A stretch of 49,754 nucleotides of DNA from Onstottus_B arcticum (GTDB lineage: Bacteria > Acidobacteriota > Blastocatellia > UBA7656), in the NCBI GenBank assembly GCA_038040485.1, contig JBBPIE010000041.1, positions 1 to 49,754 of the forward strand, read 5' to 3'. Under the pieces are notes generated by a model. The model saw only the letters and a list, made by a program, of their open reading frames with translations, ran no database searches and was not told the DNA's origin. This document shows, piece by piece, positions 33,494 through 42,204 of the stretch (position 1 is its first letter; every line of letters starts with the position of its first letter). The position numbers were made by a program, and so were the translations under genes.

Positions 33494-33790
33494 TGGCAAA
33501 TGCAGAAGAAATAAAGGAGCGTGGGAGACAGGCGTTTGAAAGCTATATCCGTGAGCACCTAGTGGCTATCGATCAGTATGATTCGGTTTGGCGGTAAGTA
33601 CATCGGGTCAGGAACTTGTGTTGGAATTGGCGGGCGGGTCTTTTTTGTGCACCGCCGCGCATCACTTTCAAGACATTCCCAAGCAGGGCGGAGTTGAACT
33701 TTATTCGAGTGTATGCCGAGAAGCACCGGGCGGCAGATCAGCTCTGGAGTTTGACCGATGAAATACTCGACCGTCTCGAGATGACCAGGA
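33494..33790 (+). pseudogene. decayed trypsin-like protease N-terminus
   Basis: Reading from ATG 33494 gives a 34-aa start (MANAEEIKERGRQAFESYI) that stops at 33598. In the next frame the DNA continues as KYIGSGTCVGIGGRVFF and, after a further shift, FLCTAAHHFQDIPKQ, which matches the GTG...TAAH block containing the catalytic His of chymotrypsin-like proteases. Two shifts in 150 bp and a stop near 33760 show that this is a dead fragment. It lies just downstream of a tRNA gene, a common place for inserted DNA to decay. Confidence 0.65.
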
Positions 33791-33987
33791 ACAAACTCTC
33801 CGCTGTGAAGTGAGGCTGCGAATGCCAGAAAGAAAATAGAAGAAGGAATCAACATCGCTCCGAACGCCACAGCCCAAGAAACTTGGTCTTTCTGTACCGC
33901 CACTGCTGCGGTGTTCCGTTGATATTCGTCCCTACAAATCCTGCCCCCTTACCCCGGTTCGATTCTCCCTTTGTTCAAAACAGACCT

Positions 33988-34494
33988 TCATAGCGGCTTG
34001 AGACTATCCAGACCGATATACTGCGAGCAAAAGAAGATTAACGGACGCTGAGATTCGTCCGCGTGGATGGCGACGACACTACCCAGGAACAGATTGTGGG
34101 TATCGCAATCGAAGGTTTTCCGCAGCATGCAATCCAAATAGGCTTGGCTGCCTTTCAGAATTGGAGCACCAGTGACCGCCGGCGCCCATTCCACAGCTTG
34201 GAAGCGATTCTCTTCCTGATCGGGGTGCCGGCCAGCAAAGCGGTCTGAAAGCCAAGTCTGAGACTCGCTGAGCACGTTGACCGCGAATACGCCGCCTGCC
34301 GTGATCATTCTTTCCGTCCGAGTATCCCTTGCGAGGCTGACAAGAACGGTCATAGGCGAGATCGACACTGAGCAGAAAGCATTGCACGTCATGCCGTGGA
34401 CTTCATCACCAGCGCGGCTGGTCACAATAGCCACTCCAGTGGCGAAACGCGACATTACTTTCCTGAATTGCTCTTTGCTCAGTGACAGGTCCAT
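33988..34494 (-). CDS. flavin reductase-like domain protein
   Basis: A 168-aa FMN-binding split-barrel protein of the flavin reductase family. Family stretches: FATGVAIVTSRAGDEVHGMTC, ISPMTVLVSLA, FAVNVLSESQ, and DCDTHNLFLGSVVAIH near the end. Such proteins supply reduced flavin to a partner monooxygenase or act alone. ATG 34494 has AGGAAAG just upstream; a longer frame to 34569 exists. No two-component oxygenase is seen nearby, so its partner is unknown. It is possibly the left border of the NRPS region. Confidence 0.9.
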   Translation of the reverse strand: MDLSLSKEQFRKVMSRFATGVAIVTSRAGDEVHGMTCNAFCSVSISPMTVLVSLARDTRTERMITAGGVFAVNVLSESQTWLSDRFAGRHPDQEENRFQAVEWAPAVTGAPILKGSQAYLDCMLRKTFDCDTHNLFLGSVVAIHADESQRPLIFFCSQYIGLDSLKPL

Positions 34495-34569
34495 CACTTT
34501 CCTGTTTCCCCAGCCTCGCTGGTCCTTCCAAACATCAGCGACGGATGTTCCCCCAGTTGGCATGGTCAA

Positions 34570-35324
34570 GAGACTAGAATTTTAGTCTTTCTCTATCGTG
34601 CGTCAATAGCACCTTATGCCGGCGTTGAACGAATGGGACCAATTTCATAGTCCAATAACATTGAAGACATTTCCGCTCATATGCCGAAATGCAAGTTAAT
34701 GCTTGGAAAAAAAACAACCAGTAGAGCAGCCACATCGACCCGGCAATGCTCAAGGGAACTATAAAGTTGTCATCGATCACTTCCACGGGGGGTCAGCTCA
34801 GTCACAGTCCCGGCCAGTACTGCAACAACGGCGGAGCGAGTTTCGGCTTCGATTCGTTTGTTGCGCGCGGAAGGATCCCGCCACACCGCAGGATCACTAA
34901 CCTTTCGCATTACCGTCGGAGTCTGTAAACTTAGGAGTCTGCGGTCGTTTGGTAGTGTGATATTCCGGCGTTGCTCAATATCACACTACCGGTCGTTTTC
35001 AGTAATGACAGTGGGCGGAAAGTTCCCGTATAATGATCGCTGGTCTTGCGGAATCAGTAAGTCGCGAGAGCCACTTGGCCGGGCTGGCGGACGCTCTGGT
35101 TCTTCGTTAGTCTTAAAGGAGTCAGCCACAGCATCAGTTACACAATTATGATTTCACGATTTCTGCAATACTCGCTGAATTATCGATACCGGGGCCACAA
35201 TCAGGCTTTGGTTTCGTCGGCAGGAACCCGGATTTTCGTGAGAGTGGATCCTTCTTAGCACGATTTCTGCGTAGGGGCGGAGTCTTCCTGGTCTCACCTT
35301 ACATTCTTTATAGGAGGAAGCAAA
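34570..35324. other. 755-bp gene-poor region
   Basis: No credible gene is seen. It contains the 40-bp micro-element at 34951-34990 and the promoter region of the MbtH-type gene. It separates housekeeping genes from the NRPS cluster. Confidence 0.6.
34943..34998. mobile_element. 40-bp MITE-like element with 8-bp target duplication
   Basis: Positions 34951-34964 and 34977-34990 are perfect 14-bp inverted repeats (GGTAGTGTGATATT and its complement), enclosing 12 bp. Immediately outside lie identical direct repeats GGTCGTTT (34943-34950 and 34991-34998), as left by a transposase that duplicates 8 bp. It carries no gene and would need a transposase in trans. It could instead be a simple hairpin with a chance repeat, but the exact abutment makes insertion the better reading. 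Confidence 0.75.
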
Positions 35325-35921
35325 ATGAGTTGGGACGATCCTGACAGAGAAGACAACACTATCTATAAGGTTGTAATGAATCACGAAGAGCAGTACTCAA
35401 TTTGGCCCGCCGGCCGTGAGAATCCATCTGGCTGGAGGGACGTGGGTAAGGAAGGGCCGAAAGCTGAGTGCCTAGCTTACATAAAAGAGGTATGGACCGA
35501 TATGAGACCTCTTAGCTTACGGCTGAAGATGGAAGAGATGGCCAAGAATCCGCCGCCACCTCCTCCAACGCCTTCAGACCGACCAAAGGGCGAAAGTCTC
35601 GTTGACAAGTTGTCACGAGGAGAACACCCTGTAGAAGCGAGCGTTCGGCCTGATAGAACAGTCAATCTGTTCAAAGAGGCAATTGATCGCGGGTATGTCC
35701 ACATTACGTTCACTGCTACTCAGGGGAAGACCGAACTCGGTGTGAGGCTTGATCGCGATCAGTGTGATTTTACCAACTCGGATTTTGAGAAAGGTGCTGG
35801 GACGGTTCGTATAGTTGGAGGTCTAACACTGGATTACGTCAAGGTCAGGTGCATTGCTGAAATAAACCTGGAAACGTTAACAGGCACAGGTCACCTGGAG
35901 AAAATGGAAGCTCAAGCATGA
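35325..35921 (+). CDS. MbtH-like protein with C-terminal extension
   Basis: MbtH-like proteins bind and activate NRPS adenylation domains. Residues 1-66 match the family: IYKVVMNHEEQYSIWPAGRE, PSGWRDVG, CLAYIKEVWTDMRPLSLR, including the conserved Trp residues. Normal members are about 70 aa; this one is 198 aa. A proline linker (75-82, PPPPPP) leads to a second domain of about 105 residues, rich in beta strands (YVHITFTATQGKTELGVRLD, TVRIVGGLTLDYVKVRCIAEINLE), of unknown function. AGGAGG lies 7 nt upstream of the ATG. It is the first gene of the NRPS cluster. Confidence 0.88.
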   Translation: MSWDDPDREDNTIYKVVMNHEEQYSIWPAGRENPSGWRDVGKEGPKAECLAYIKEVWTDMRPLSLRLKMEEMAKNPPPPPPTPSDRPKGESLVDKLSRGEHPVEASVRPDRTVNLFKEAIDRGYVHITFTATQGKTELGVRLDRDQCDFTNSDFEKGAGTVRIVGGLTLDYVKVRCIAEINLETLTGTGHLEKMEAQA

Positions 35922-36248
35922 ACGGGATCACTAAGAGGCCCGCACCTGCGATACTGCCTGGTCATCTGCGTTAGAACCTGTTACCCGGGCCGATATGCAT
36001 TGAGAGAGCTTTCGGTGAGTCAAGAAAACTGCGTTCGCCGGATCAGCCCATGACTGACGGCAAGTCCTCACTTCGCGTTGCTCAAACAAACTAGCTGGGT
36101 ACTGGTTCAGTTTATTGCGACTTTAGTGCCGTTCAAAGAAGCAAATGTAGACTTTTTCAGATCATCTCGCCGGCGCAGAATTCAAGTTGACTAACACTCT
36201 ACTCAGTAGGTAAGAAGCGAGAGTATTGCCGCAGGCAAGAAGAATTGA
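35922..36248. other. intergenic region within the NRPS cluster
   Basis: 327 bp without a recognisable gene or repeat. Confidence 0.55.
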
Positions 36249-36974
36249 GTGAAAGATAAGATGCTGACACCTCTTCAGCCAATATATCTGCTTGCCGACA
36301 GCGAACTCCTTTTCTGGAGAAACAAGCGCGGACTGTTCCTGTCTCAGGTCAGATGTCGCCTCGGCAAGGAACGCCCCGCGGCCGCATACGTGGGTGCGTC
36401 CAATGGCGACAAACCGGAGTTCTATTCCATTTTCACGGCAGCCATGGCCAACATCGGCGTCACTGATTGCAAGATGATCAAGTCCTCCTTCTCCTGGGAA
36501 GACAAGCTGTTCTTTGAGAGCGCCGACATCATCCTGCTTGCCGGGGGCGATGTGCAAAGAGGCTGGGATGTGATCGATCAGGTTGGTATCAAGGAAGCGC
36601 TGATCAGACGCTATCACGCCGGGGCGGCCTTGTTAGGACTCTCCGCAGGAGCGGTCCAACTTGGTCTGTATGGGTTTCGAGACGGAGATCAGCCGTCGGT
36701 GAGCCTGTTCGACACGCTCAAGCTGGTGCCGTTTGCGGTCGATGTGCATGAAGAACGGTCAGAATGGGAGAGACTGAGCACGTTAATAGAACTCCTAAAC
36801 TCCAGTGTAAAGGGTATCGGCTTACCGTCAAGAGGAGGAATGATCTTTCATCCGGATTACACCGTTGAGCCGCTGAGGTTTCCCGTGCATGAGTTCTCGA
36901 TCTACCACCAAAAGTTGACGCACAGATTGTTGATTCCAGAGGACCACAATGAACACGTTGCTTTAGCACCTTAA
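36249..36974 (+). CDS. peptidase S51 / cyanophycinase-like protein
   Basis: A 241-aa member of the class I glutamine amidotransferase-like superfamily, peptidase S51 branch (dipeptidase E, cyanophycinase). Visible are DIILLAGGDVQRGW, then LLGLSAGAVQLG, whose Ser is the nucleophile of the GxSAGA elbow, and FHPDYTVEP. In an NRPS cluster it could trim a peptide product, give self-resistance, or salvage Asp-containing peptides. It starts at GTG 36249 or ATG 36261; neither has a strong ribosome-binding site. Confidence 0.85.
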   Translation: MKDKMLTPLQPIYLLADSELLFWRNKRGLFLSQVRCRLGKERPAAAYVGASNGDKPEFYSIFTAAMANIGVTDCKMIKSSFSWEDKLFFESADIILLAGGDVQRGWDVIDQVGIKEALIRRYHAGAALLGLSAGAVQLGLYGFRDGDQPSVSLFDTLKLVPFAVDVHEERSEWERLSTLIELLNSSVKGIGLPSRGGMIFHPDYTVEPLRFPVHEFSIYHQKLTHRLLIPEDHNEHVALAP

Positions 36975-37181
36975 GCGTTGTAAATGATACAAGAATCCCA
37001 TGGAACTCTCCATCACCATAGTGATAGAAATGACAACGCGGAGGCGGATGGGAGAATCGTATACCCGAGGCGCCGGCGCACTGGACATTACAATGTCACG
37101 TTCGGAGAATAGTTCCCAGCGTGGACGCCTGCGATAGCAGAAGCTCCGCGTGGCTAAGCTTCCTAAGAGGGTTCTTAGGCT

Positions 37182-37973
37182 ATGCTAGACCCGTCTTATC
37201 CGTGGTTCCGGAGGCCGTATGCAGGCGAACGGGCGCAGCTCAGACTGTTCTGTTTTCCATACGCGGGCGGAACGGCCCATATCTACAGGGACTGGCAGCA
37301 GTACTTGCCTCCCACGATCGAAGTCCTACCTGCCCAACTCCCCGGGAGAGGGCCGCGACTGCGAGAGCCTAGCTTCGTAAGCCTGCCGGATCTGGTGACA
37401 GCTCTTACGACCGCCATCACCCCGTTGCTGGACAGACCATTTGCGTTCTTCGGACATAGCATGGGAGCAGTAATCGCGTTTGAGCTGGCTCGAAGTGTAC
37501 GGCAAGGTCTCGCCTGCGAACCCGAGGTACTCTGTGTCTCAGGCCGGCAAGCGCCGCAGGTTCCGAGTGACAAGCCGCCCTCATACAACCTGCCGAATGA
37601 CGAGTTCATATCGGAACTACAGCAGATGGATGGAACGCCAAGAGAGATATTGGAGCACACGGAACTGATGGAGCTGGTCGCACCCGCGCTCAGGGCCGAT
37701 TTTCAACTGATTCAAACGTACCACTTCGAGGCTGGTGCTCCGCTTGCCTGCCCTATTGATGCCTACGGTGGGTTAGAGGACAATGAGGTGCCCCGCGAGC
37801 TGCTGTCGATGTGGCGAAGTCAAACCACATCCCGTTTCTCCTTGTATATGTTGCCAGGGGATCACTTTTTTCTACGATCATCCCAAACCCTCTTGCTTGA
37901 AATGCTCGCCCGACAGCTTCAGGAGGCCCTGGCAGGCCGTCGCATCAACACGGAAAGCAGAACAAAGCAGTGA
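37182..37973 (+). CDS. type II thioesterase
   Basis: A 263-aa alpha/beta hydrolase that clears misprimed or stalled acyl groups from NRPS carrier domains. Hallmarks: LFCFPYAGGTAHIYRDW, LPGRGPR, the catalytic Ser93 in GHSMGA, an Asp in YGGLEDNEV and the His in GDHFFLR near 228-233. Length is normal. It lies on the plus strand with the other accessory genes. Confidence 0.95.
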   Translation: MLDPSYPWFRRPYAGERAQLRLFCFPYAGGTAHIYRDWQQYLPPTIEVLPAQLPGRGPRLREPSFVSLPDLVTALTTAITPLLDRPFAFFGHSMGAVIAFELARSVRQGLACEPEVLCVSGRQAPQVPSDKPPSYNLPNDEFISELQQMDGTPREILEHTELMELVAPALRADFQLIQTYHFEAGAPLACPIDAYGGLEDNEVPRELLSMWRSQTTSRFSLYMLPGDHFFLRSSQTLLLEMLARQLQEALAGRRINTESRTKQ

Positions 37974-38121
37974 CCCGAGGAGAATTTAGCGAGCAGGTTC
38001 TGGGACGCCTTGCAGTCGCATCAAGGCTGCAGAGTTCGAAGAGCTGAAAGAAAAGAAGTACGACACGTGCTTGTAATTCGGGGAGCCGTCTTCGGCAGGC
38101 GGCTCAAGGAGGCACTATCAT

Positions 38122-38898
38122 CTGAGTAATACAAGAAGGATAGACCACTCGAACTACTTTGAGACTCCGTCTCCGGGCCCTAAGCTGGGCAGCGACGAGG
38201 TTCAGGTGTGGCTGGCGAATCAGGATCAACGGGCAGAGCAAATCAAGGCGTTTTTTCAGACCCTTTCCCCCGACGAGCAGCAAAGGGCTCTACGATTCCA
38301 CTTTGAGAGGGACCGCGTGCGCTTCATAGCTGCACGCGGAATACTTCGGCGATGTCTGGGAGCCTTTCTTGAGATGACTCCTGATCGGGTGCGCTTCAGA
38401 TATACCGAATACGGGAAGCCTTCGCTCTCGATTGAGTTTAGTTCGGCCCGCATCAACTTTAACATTTCTCACTCCGGTTCAAGCGTATTGCTCGCGTTCT
38501 CTATTGGCCGTCAGCTGGGCGTCGACATCGAGGAGATCCGGCCGGACTTCGCGACCGGGCAAATCGCGAAGAGATACTTCTCAGCCCTTGAGGTGCAGAC
38601 GCTGAGGTCGCTGCCGAACGGTGTTCAAGCGGAAGCGTTTTTCAACTGCTGGACCCGCAAAGAGGCGTACATCAAGGCGATGGGTGAGGGGCTTTCGTGC
38701 CCCCTCGATAAGTTTGACGTAACGCTGGTTCCAGGAGAACCGGCACGACTGCTGGAGACGAGAGGACACGGGTTGCCGGCATCCAGATGGGCGATGCGGA
38801 GTTTGGATGTTGGGCGGGGCTACAAAGCTGCACTAGTCGTCGAGGGACATGAGTGGGGACTGAAATGCTTACACTGGCCCGGGTCGGGCGAGATTTAA
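38122..38898 (+). CDS. Sfp-type 4'-phosphopantetheinyl transferase
   Basis: It converts apo carrier domains of the NRPS to the holo form with coenzyme A. Motifs: RFIAARGILRRCLG, INFNISHSG, GVDIEEI (Mg-binding) and FFNCWTRKEAYIKAMGEGL. An AUG-type start is missing. Translation from GTG 38206 gives 230 aa but loses the usual beginning; the frame is open upstream, where KLGSDEVQVW fits the family start. CTG at 38122, 9 nt after an AGGAGG, would give 258 aa and is proposed as the start. Confidence 0.88.
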   Translation: MSNTRRIDHSNYFETPSPGPKLGSDEVQVWLANQDQRAEQIKAFFQTLSPDEQQRALRFHFERDRVRFIAARGILRRCLGAFLEMTPDRVRFRYTEYGKPSLSIEFSSARINFNISHSGSSVLLAFSIGRQLGVDIEEIRPDFATGQIAKRYFSALEVQTLRSLPNGVQAEAFFNCWTRKEAYIKAMGEGLSCPLDKFDVTLVPGEPARLLETRGHGLPASRWAMRSLDVGRGYKAALVVEGHEWGLKCLHWPGSGEI

Positions 38899-38993
38899 AT
38901 AAGTAACAAGTAGTCGAGAACGAGTTTCAGCAATGTACCTGCCGATGATGTGAACGTAGGGCAGAGGTCCTAAGATCGAAGCGAGGGAAAGAT

Positions 38994-40943
38994 ATGTCAG
39001 CAACTAGCGAAGAGCGTCAGTTTCAGGCAGAAACCAAACAGCTTCTTGATTTGGTGATTCATTCGCTCTATACCAACAGGGAAATATTCCTAAGGGAACT
39101 CATTTCAAATGCTTCCGACGCGCTGGATAGGCTCCGGTTTGAAGCCCTTACCAATCCGGAGTTGCTTTTGGGAGATGACAAATACGAGATCCGCCTGGAA
39201 CCCGACGGAGAGGCCAGGACGCTATCGATCTGCGATTCTGGAATCGGGATGAGCCGCGAAGAAGTGGTCGCTAACATTGGAACGATCGCGAGATCGGGGA
39301 CCCGAGAGTTGCGCGAGAGAATGAAAGAGGAACAATCGAACCAGGCGCTGGCAGAATTCATAGGGCAGTTCGGAGTCGGTTTCTACGCGTCATTCATGGT
39401 AGCGGAAAAAGTCACGCTGGTTACTCGCAGAGCGGGAGAAGCGGCCGCCACAAAATGGGAATCGAGCGGCGACGGCACTTATAAATTGGCAGCAGCGAGG
39501 CGTGAGACGCACGGCACAACCGTTACTCTGCACCTCAAGCCAGTTGAACCAGAAAATGGGATTGAGGACTATACGGATCAATGGGTTCTGTCTCGAATAG
39601 TCACGAAGCATTCGGATTTCGTTGGATACCCAATTGTGTGCAAGTTCGCGCGGGAGACAATTGAGCGGGACGAGGGCGTGACGGCGATTCCAGCAGACAA
39701 GTCCGCCTACGTTGCCGAAGATCGAACCCTGAATTCGATGCGACCCATTTGGAACCGCCCACAGGCGGAGATTACCGACAGTGAGTATGAGGAGTTCTAC
39801 CGCCACATCTCTCACGATTGGAACGCGCCACTAAAGACCATCGCGCTCAAGGCTGAGGGCAGTGTGGAATATCAGGCGCTCCTGTTCATACCATCGAGGG
39901 CGCCTCACGACCTGTTTTACCATAGCACCGAATGCGGGCTCCGCTTGTATGCCAAGAGAGTCATGGTCGCGGAGCGCTGCGAGGAGCTGTTGCCGAGTTA
40001 TTTGCGATTCATAAAAGGGGTGGTCGATTCCGCAGATCTGCCACTGAATGTCTCTCGCCAAATGTTACAGCAGGATCGTCATATCACCCAGATTCGAAGA
40101 TGGCTCACCAAGAAGGTCCTTGAGGTGCTTGAAGACCTTAGCGAGCAAGATCACGACAAGTTTCTTGAGTTCTGGGAGCAATTCGGCCGGGTGCTCAAGG
40201 AGGGAGTCTCATCCGATTATGATTACAAACAGCGAATCCTCCGGCTATTGCTGTTTCAATCTTCCAATGATCCCGAGAAGCTGACGAGCATCAAAGGTTA
40301 TGTCGAACGATTAAAGGACGGGCAGGACGAGATCTACTATCTAACCGGTGAGTCTCGCGACGTTGTGGAGAATTCGCCGCACCTGGAAGTGTTCAAGAAA
40401 AACGGTTACGAAGTGCTTTACCTTACCGAGCCGGTGGACGAGTTGCTGGTGCAATCTTTGCTGGACTACGAAGGAAAGAGGCTTCAGTCGGCTGGCAAGG
40501 GCACCGTCAAGGTCGGAAGCGCCGAAGAGAAGAAAAAGGTCGAGCAGTATCTCAAGCAGAGGGAAGAGGAATCTTCAGAGCTATTGCAGTTTCTCCAAAA
40601 GATCCTCGATGAGCACGTTAAACAGGTGCATTTTTCGAGTCGGCTGGTATCATCACCCGCGTGTCTGGTTGGGACCGAGTCTGACTATAGCCCTCAGTTG
40701 GAGCGGTTACTACAGAAGGGAAAGGGCGGAGGACCGAAGCAGCGTCGTATTCTGGAGTTGAACCCGCGTCATGAGATATTTCTGAAGATGCAGGAACGAT
40801 TCAACAGAAACAGGCAAGATAATTCGCTCGCCGTCCATGCAGAATTGTTGCTGGGCTATGCACTACTTGCCGAAGGCTCGGACCTTCCGAATCCCGCCAA
40901 GTTCAACGACGCGGTCGCCCGACTTATGCTCCAGACGCTATGA
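38994..40943 (+). CDS. htpG: HtpG (Hsp90-family chaperone)
   Basis: A 649-aa bacterial Hsp90. The N-terminal ATPase carries ELISNASDALDRLR, ICDSGIGM and GQFGVGFYASFM; the middle domain has ESVEY-like SVEYQALLFIPSRAP and the catalytic Arg region NVSRQMLQQD; the C-terminal dimer domain ends at LMLQTL. The start follows GAGGGAAAG. HtpG usually sits away from NRPS genes; here it lies between the PPTase and the Dap genes. HtpG is known to be required for albicidin and colibactin production in other bacteria, so a dedicated copy for folding the synthetases is plausible. Whether the organism has another htpG cannot be seen. Confidence 0.97.
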   Translation: MSATSEERQFQAETKQLLDLVIHSLYTNREIFLRELISNASDALDRLRFEALTNPELLLGDDKYEIRLEPDGEARTLSICDSGIGMSREEVVANIGTIARSGTRELRERMKEEQSNQALAEFIGQFGVGFYASFMVAEKVTLVTRRAGEAAATKWESSGDGTYKLAAARRETHGTTVTLHLKPVEPENGIEDYTDQWVLSRIVTKHSDFVGYPIVCKFARETIERDEGVTAIPADKSAYVAEDRTLNSMRPIWNRPQAEITDSEYEEFYRHISHDWNAPLKTIALKAEGSVEYQALLFIPSRAPHDLFYHSTECGLRLYAKRVMVAERCEELLPSYLRFIKGVVDSADLPLNVSRQMLQQDRHITQIRRWLTKKVLEVLEDLSEQDHDKFLEFWEQFGRVLKEGVSSDYDYKQRILRLLLFQSSNDPEKLTSIKGYVERLKDGQDEIYYLTGESRDVVENSPHLEVFKKNGYEVLYLTEPVDELLVQSLLDYEGKRLQSAGKGTVKVGSAEEKKKVEQYLKQREEESSELLQFLQKILDEHVKQVHFSSRLVSSPACLVGTESDYSPQLERLLQKGKGGGPKQRRILELNPRHEIFLKMQERFNRNRQDNSLAVHAELLLGYALLAEGSDLPNPAKFNDAVARLMLQTL

Positions 40944-41639
40944 CGCGTTTTCAAGGCCATTAATAATGACCAAGTGCCCGAGCGCCGTCGGTACCCCCAG
41001 CCGGCACGCGACTGTTTCGTTTTGCCTGAGTCTAGATTCGACACGCGCGCGATCCAGGCCGGAGAGCTTCAACACCTGTCTCCTTGAAACGCCAGACCAT
41101 CGGTTTGCAGTCGGACGGGTTCAGATCAAGCAGCCGAGTCACAGTAGCGGTCAAATGTAATATCGAGTGAGTTTCTCATCAGGTCCTCTGAAATGCTGTG
41201 CGGATCAATTCTGTGCCCGCCGGTTATTACGCTTCCAGCCGCGGTTGCCTTCTCCTCAAGGCTTATGGCCGCCTCAGATGTTCGCTAAAAGAGTACCTCA
41301 CGATAGGCCTGACAGCCTCCGTCTCGGTCCCCAGAAACGTGTGCAGCATCAGCGAGACTTGGAGGTCTTCACAAGTCTTTATCATTGAAAGGCAGCAAAT
41401 AGACAGAGTTCTGGATTGCAATTGCGCCGAGCTTTTGAAGCTTGCGCCAGCGGGCGAACGCGCAGATTCGTTGGTTTCGGCGGCAACTGGTGAATCAGCG
41501 GAATCCAATCTTGTTTTAAAGCTGACCGAAGCATAAAATAGTAATAACTGATACATCTTAACAAGTGTTTATGAATTTCAGCAAAACAAATTGGACCTGT
41601 CTCATGATTGCGTGGTTGGAGAGAGGAGAATCGAAAGGA
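40944..41639. other. non-coding region, probably eroded DNA
   Basis: About 700 bp without a recognisable product. A 113-codon frame at 41198-41536 has no family features. The adjacent transposase relic suggests that this is decayed inserted DNA. Confidence 0.5.
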
Positions 41640-42190
41640 ACCGAGCAAGAAACAAAAAAGGGTTCTACTGGCGCACGACGTTAGGACGAATCCGGATAAG
41701 CGAACAAGTCTACAGGCGAGCGGGTAGACAAATACGGCCGTTTTGTTGGCAGCCGGAGTGACCTGCCGCGGATACTCGCGACGATTGCAACGAGCGATCG
41801 GAGCGGACGAGTCCTTTGGCGAGGCTGCTAAGAAATCAAAGAGCACTATGGGATCGAGGTGCCGGTCAGCACGCGAACAGTGACTCAAGGGCACGGTGAG
41901 GCGATGCTTCGAGAGGAGCCCGAGAGCGAGCTAAGGAAGCAAGGCGCAAGGTTAGTGATAGCAGGAATGGACGGGAGCATGGTCCCGATCGTGAGCATGA
42001 AAACCGACGAAAAAGGCCGGAAATCAAGAGTGACAGACGCAAACATCGTGAGTTGAGCTGGAGACACGCGTGCCGATGTGTGGCTCGCGATCCGAGGTCT
42101 GTCACGGGGCATTATCGATCTCTGCGCCGGTATGTGGTTCATTTTCCACCAAGCTCCAGCTATCTTCATTGGAAGATGCGGCATCTGAAA
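41640..42190 (+). pseudogene. ISKra4-type transposase relic
   Basis: Pieces in different frames align in order to an ISKra4-family transposase: FYWRTTLGRIRISEQVYRR and GRQIRPFCWQP, a stop, then GYSRRLQRAI and GADESFGEAAKK, a shift, IKEHYGIEVPVSTRTVTQGH, LVIAGMDGSMVPIV (the conserved DGSMVP block), a stop at about 42056, a shift, and LSWRHACRCVARDPRSVTGHY. At least one internal stop and two shifts show it is dead. No terminal repeats could be assigned. It splits htpG from sbnA and marks past rearrangement of the cluster. Confidence 0.78.
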
Positions 42191-42204
42191 GGAGGAGGCC
42201 ATTT

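Noticed and set aside
41198..41536. 113-codon plus-strand ORF
   Set aside because: No recognisable features, no clear ribosome-binding site, and located in probably decayed DNA.
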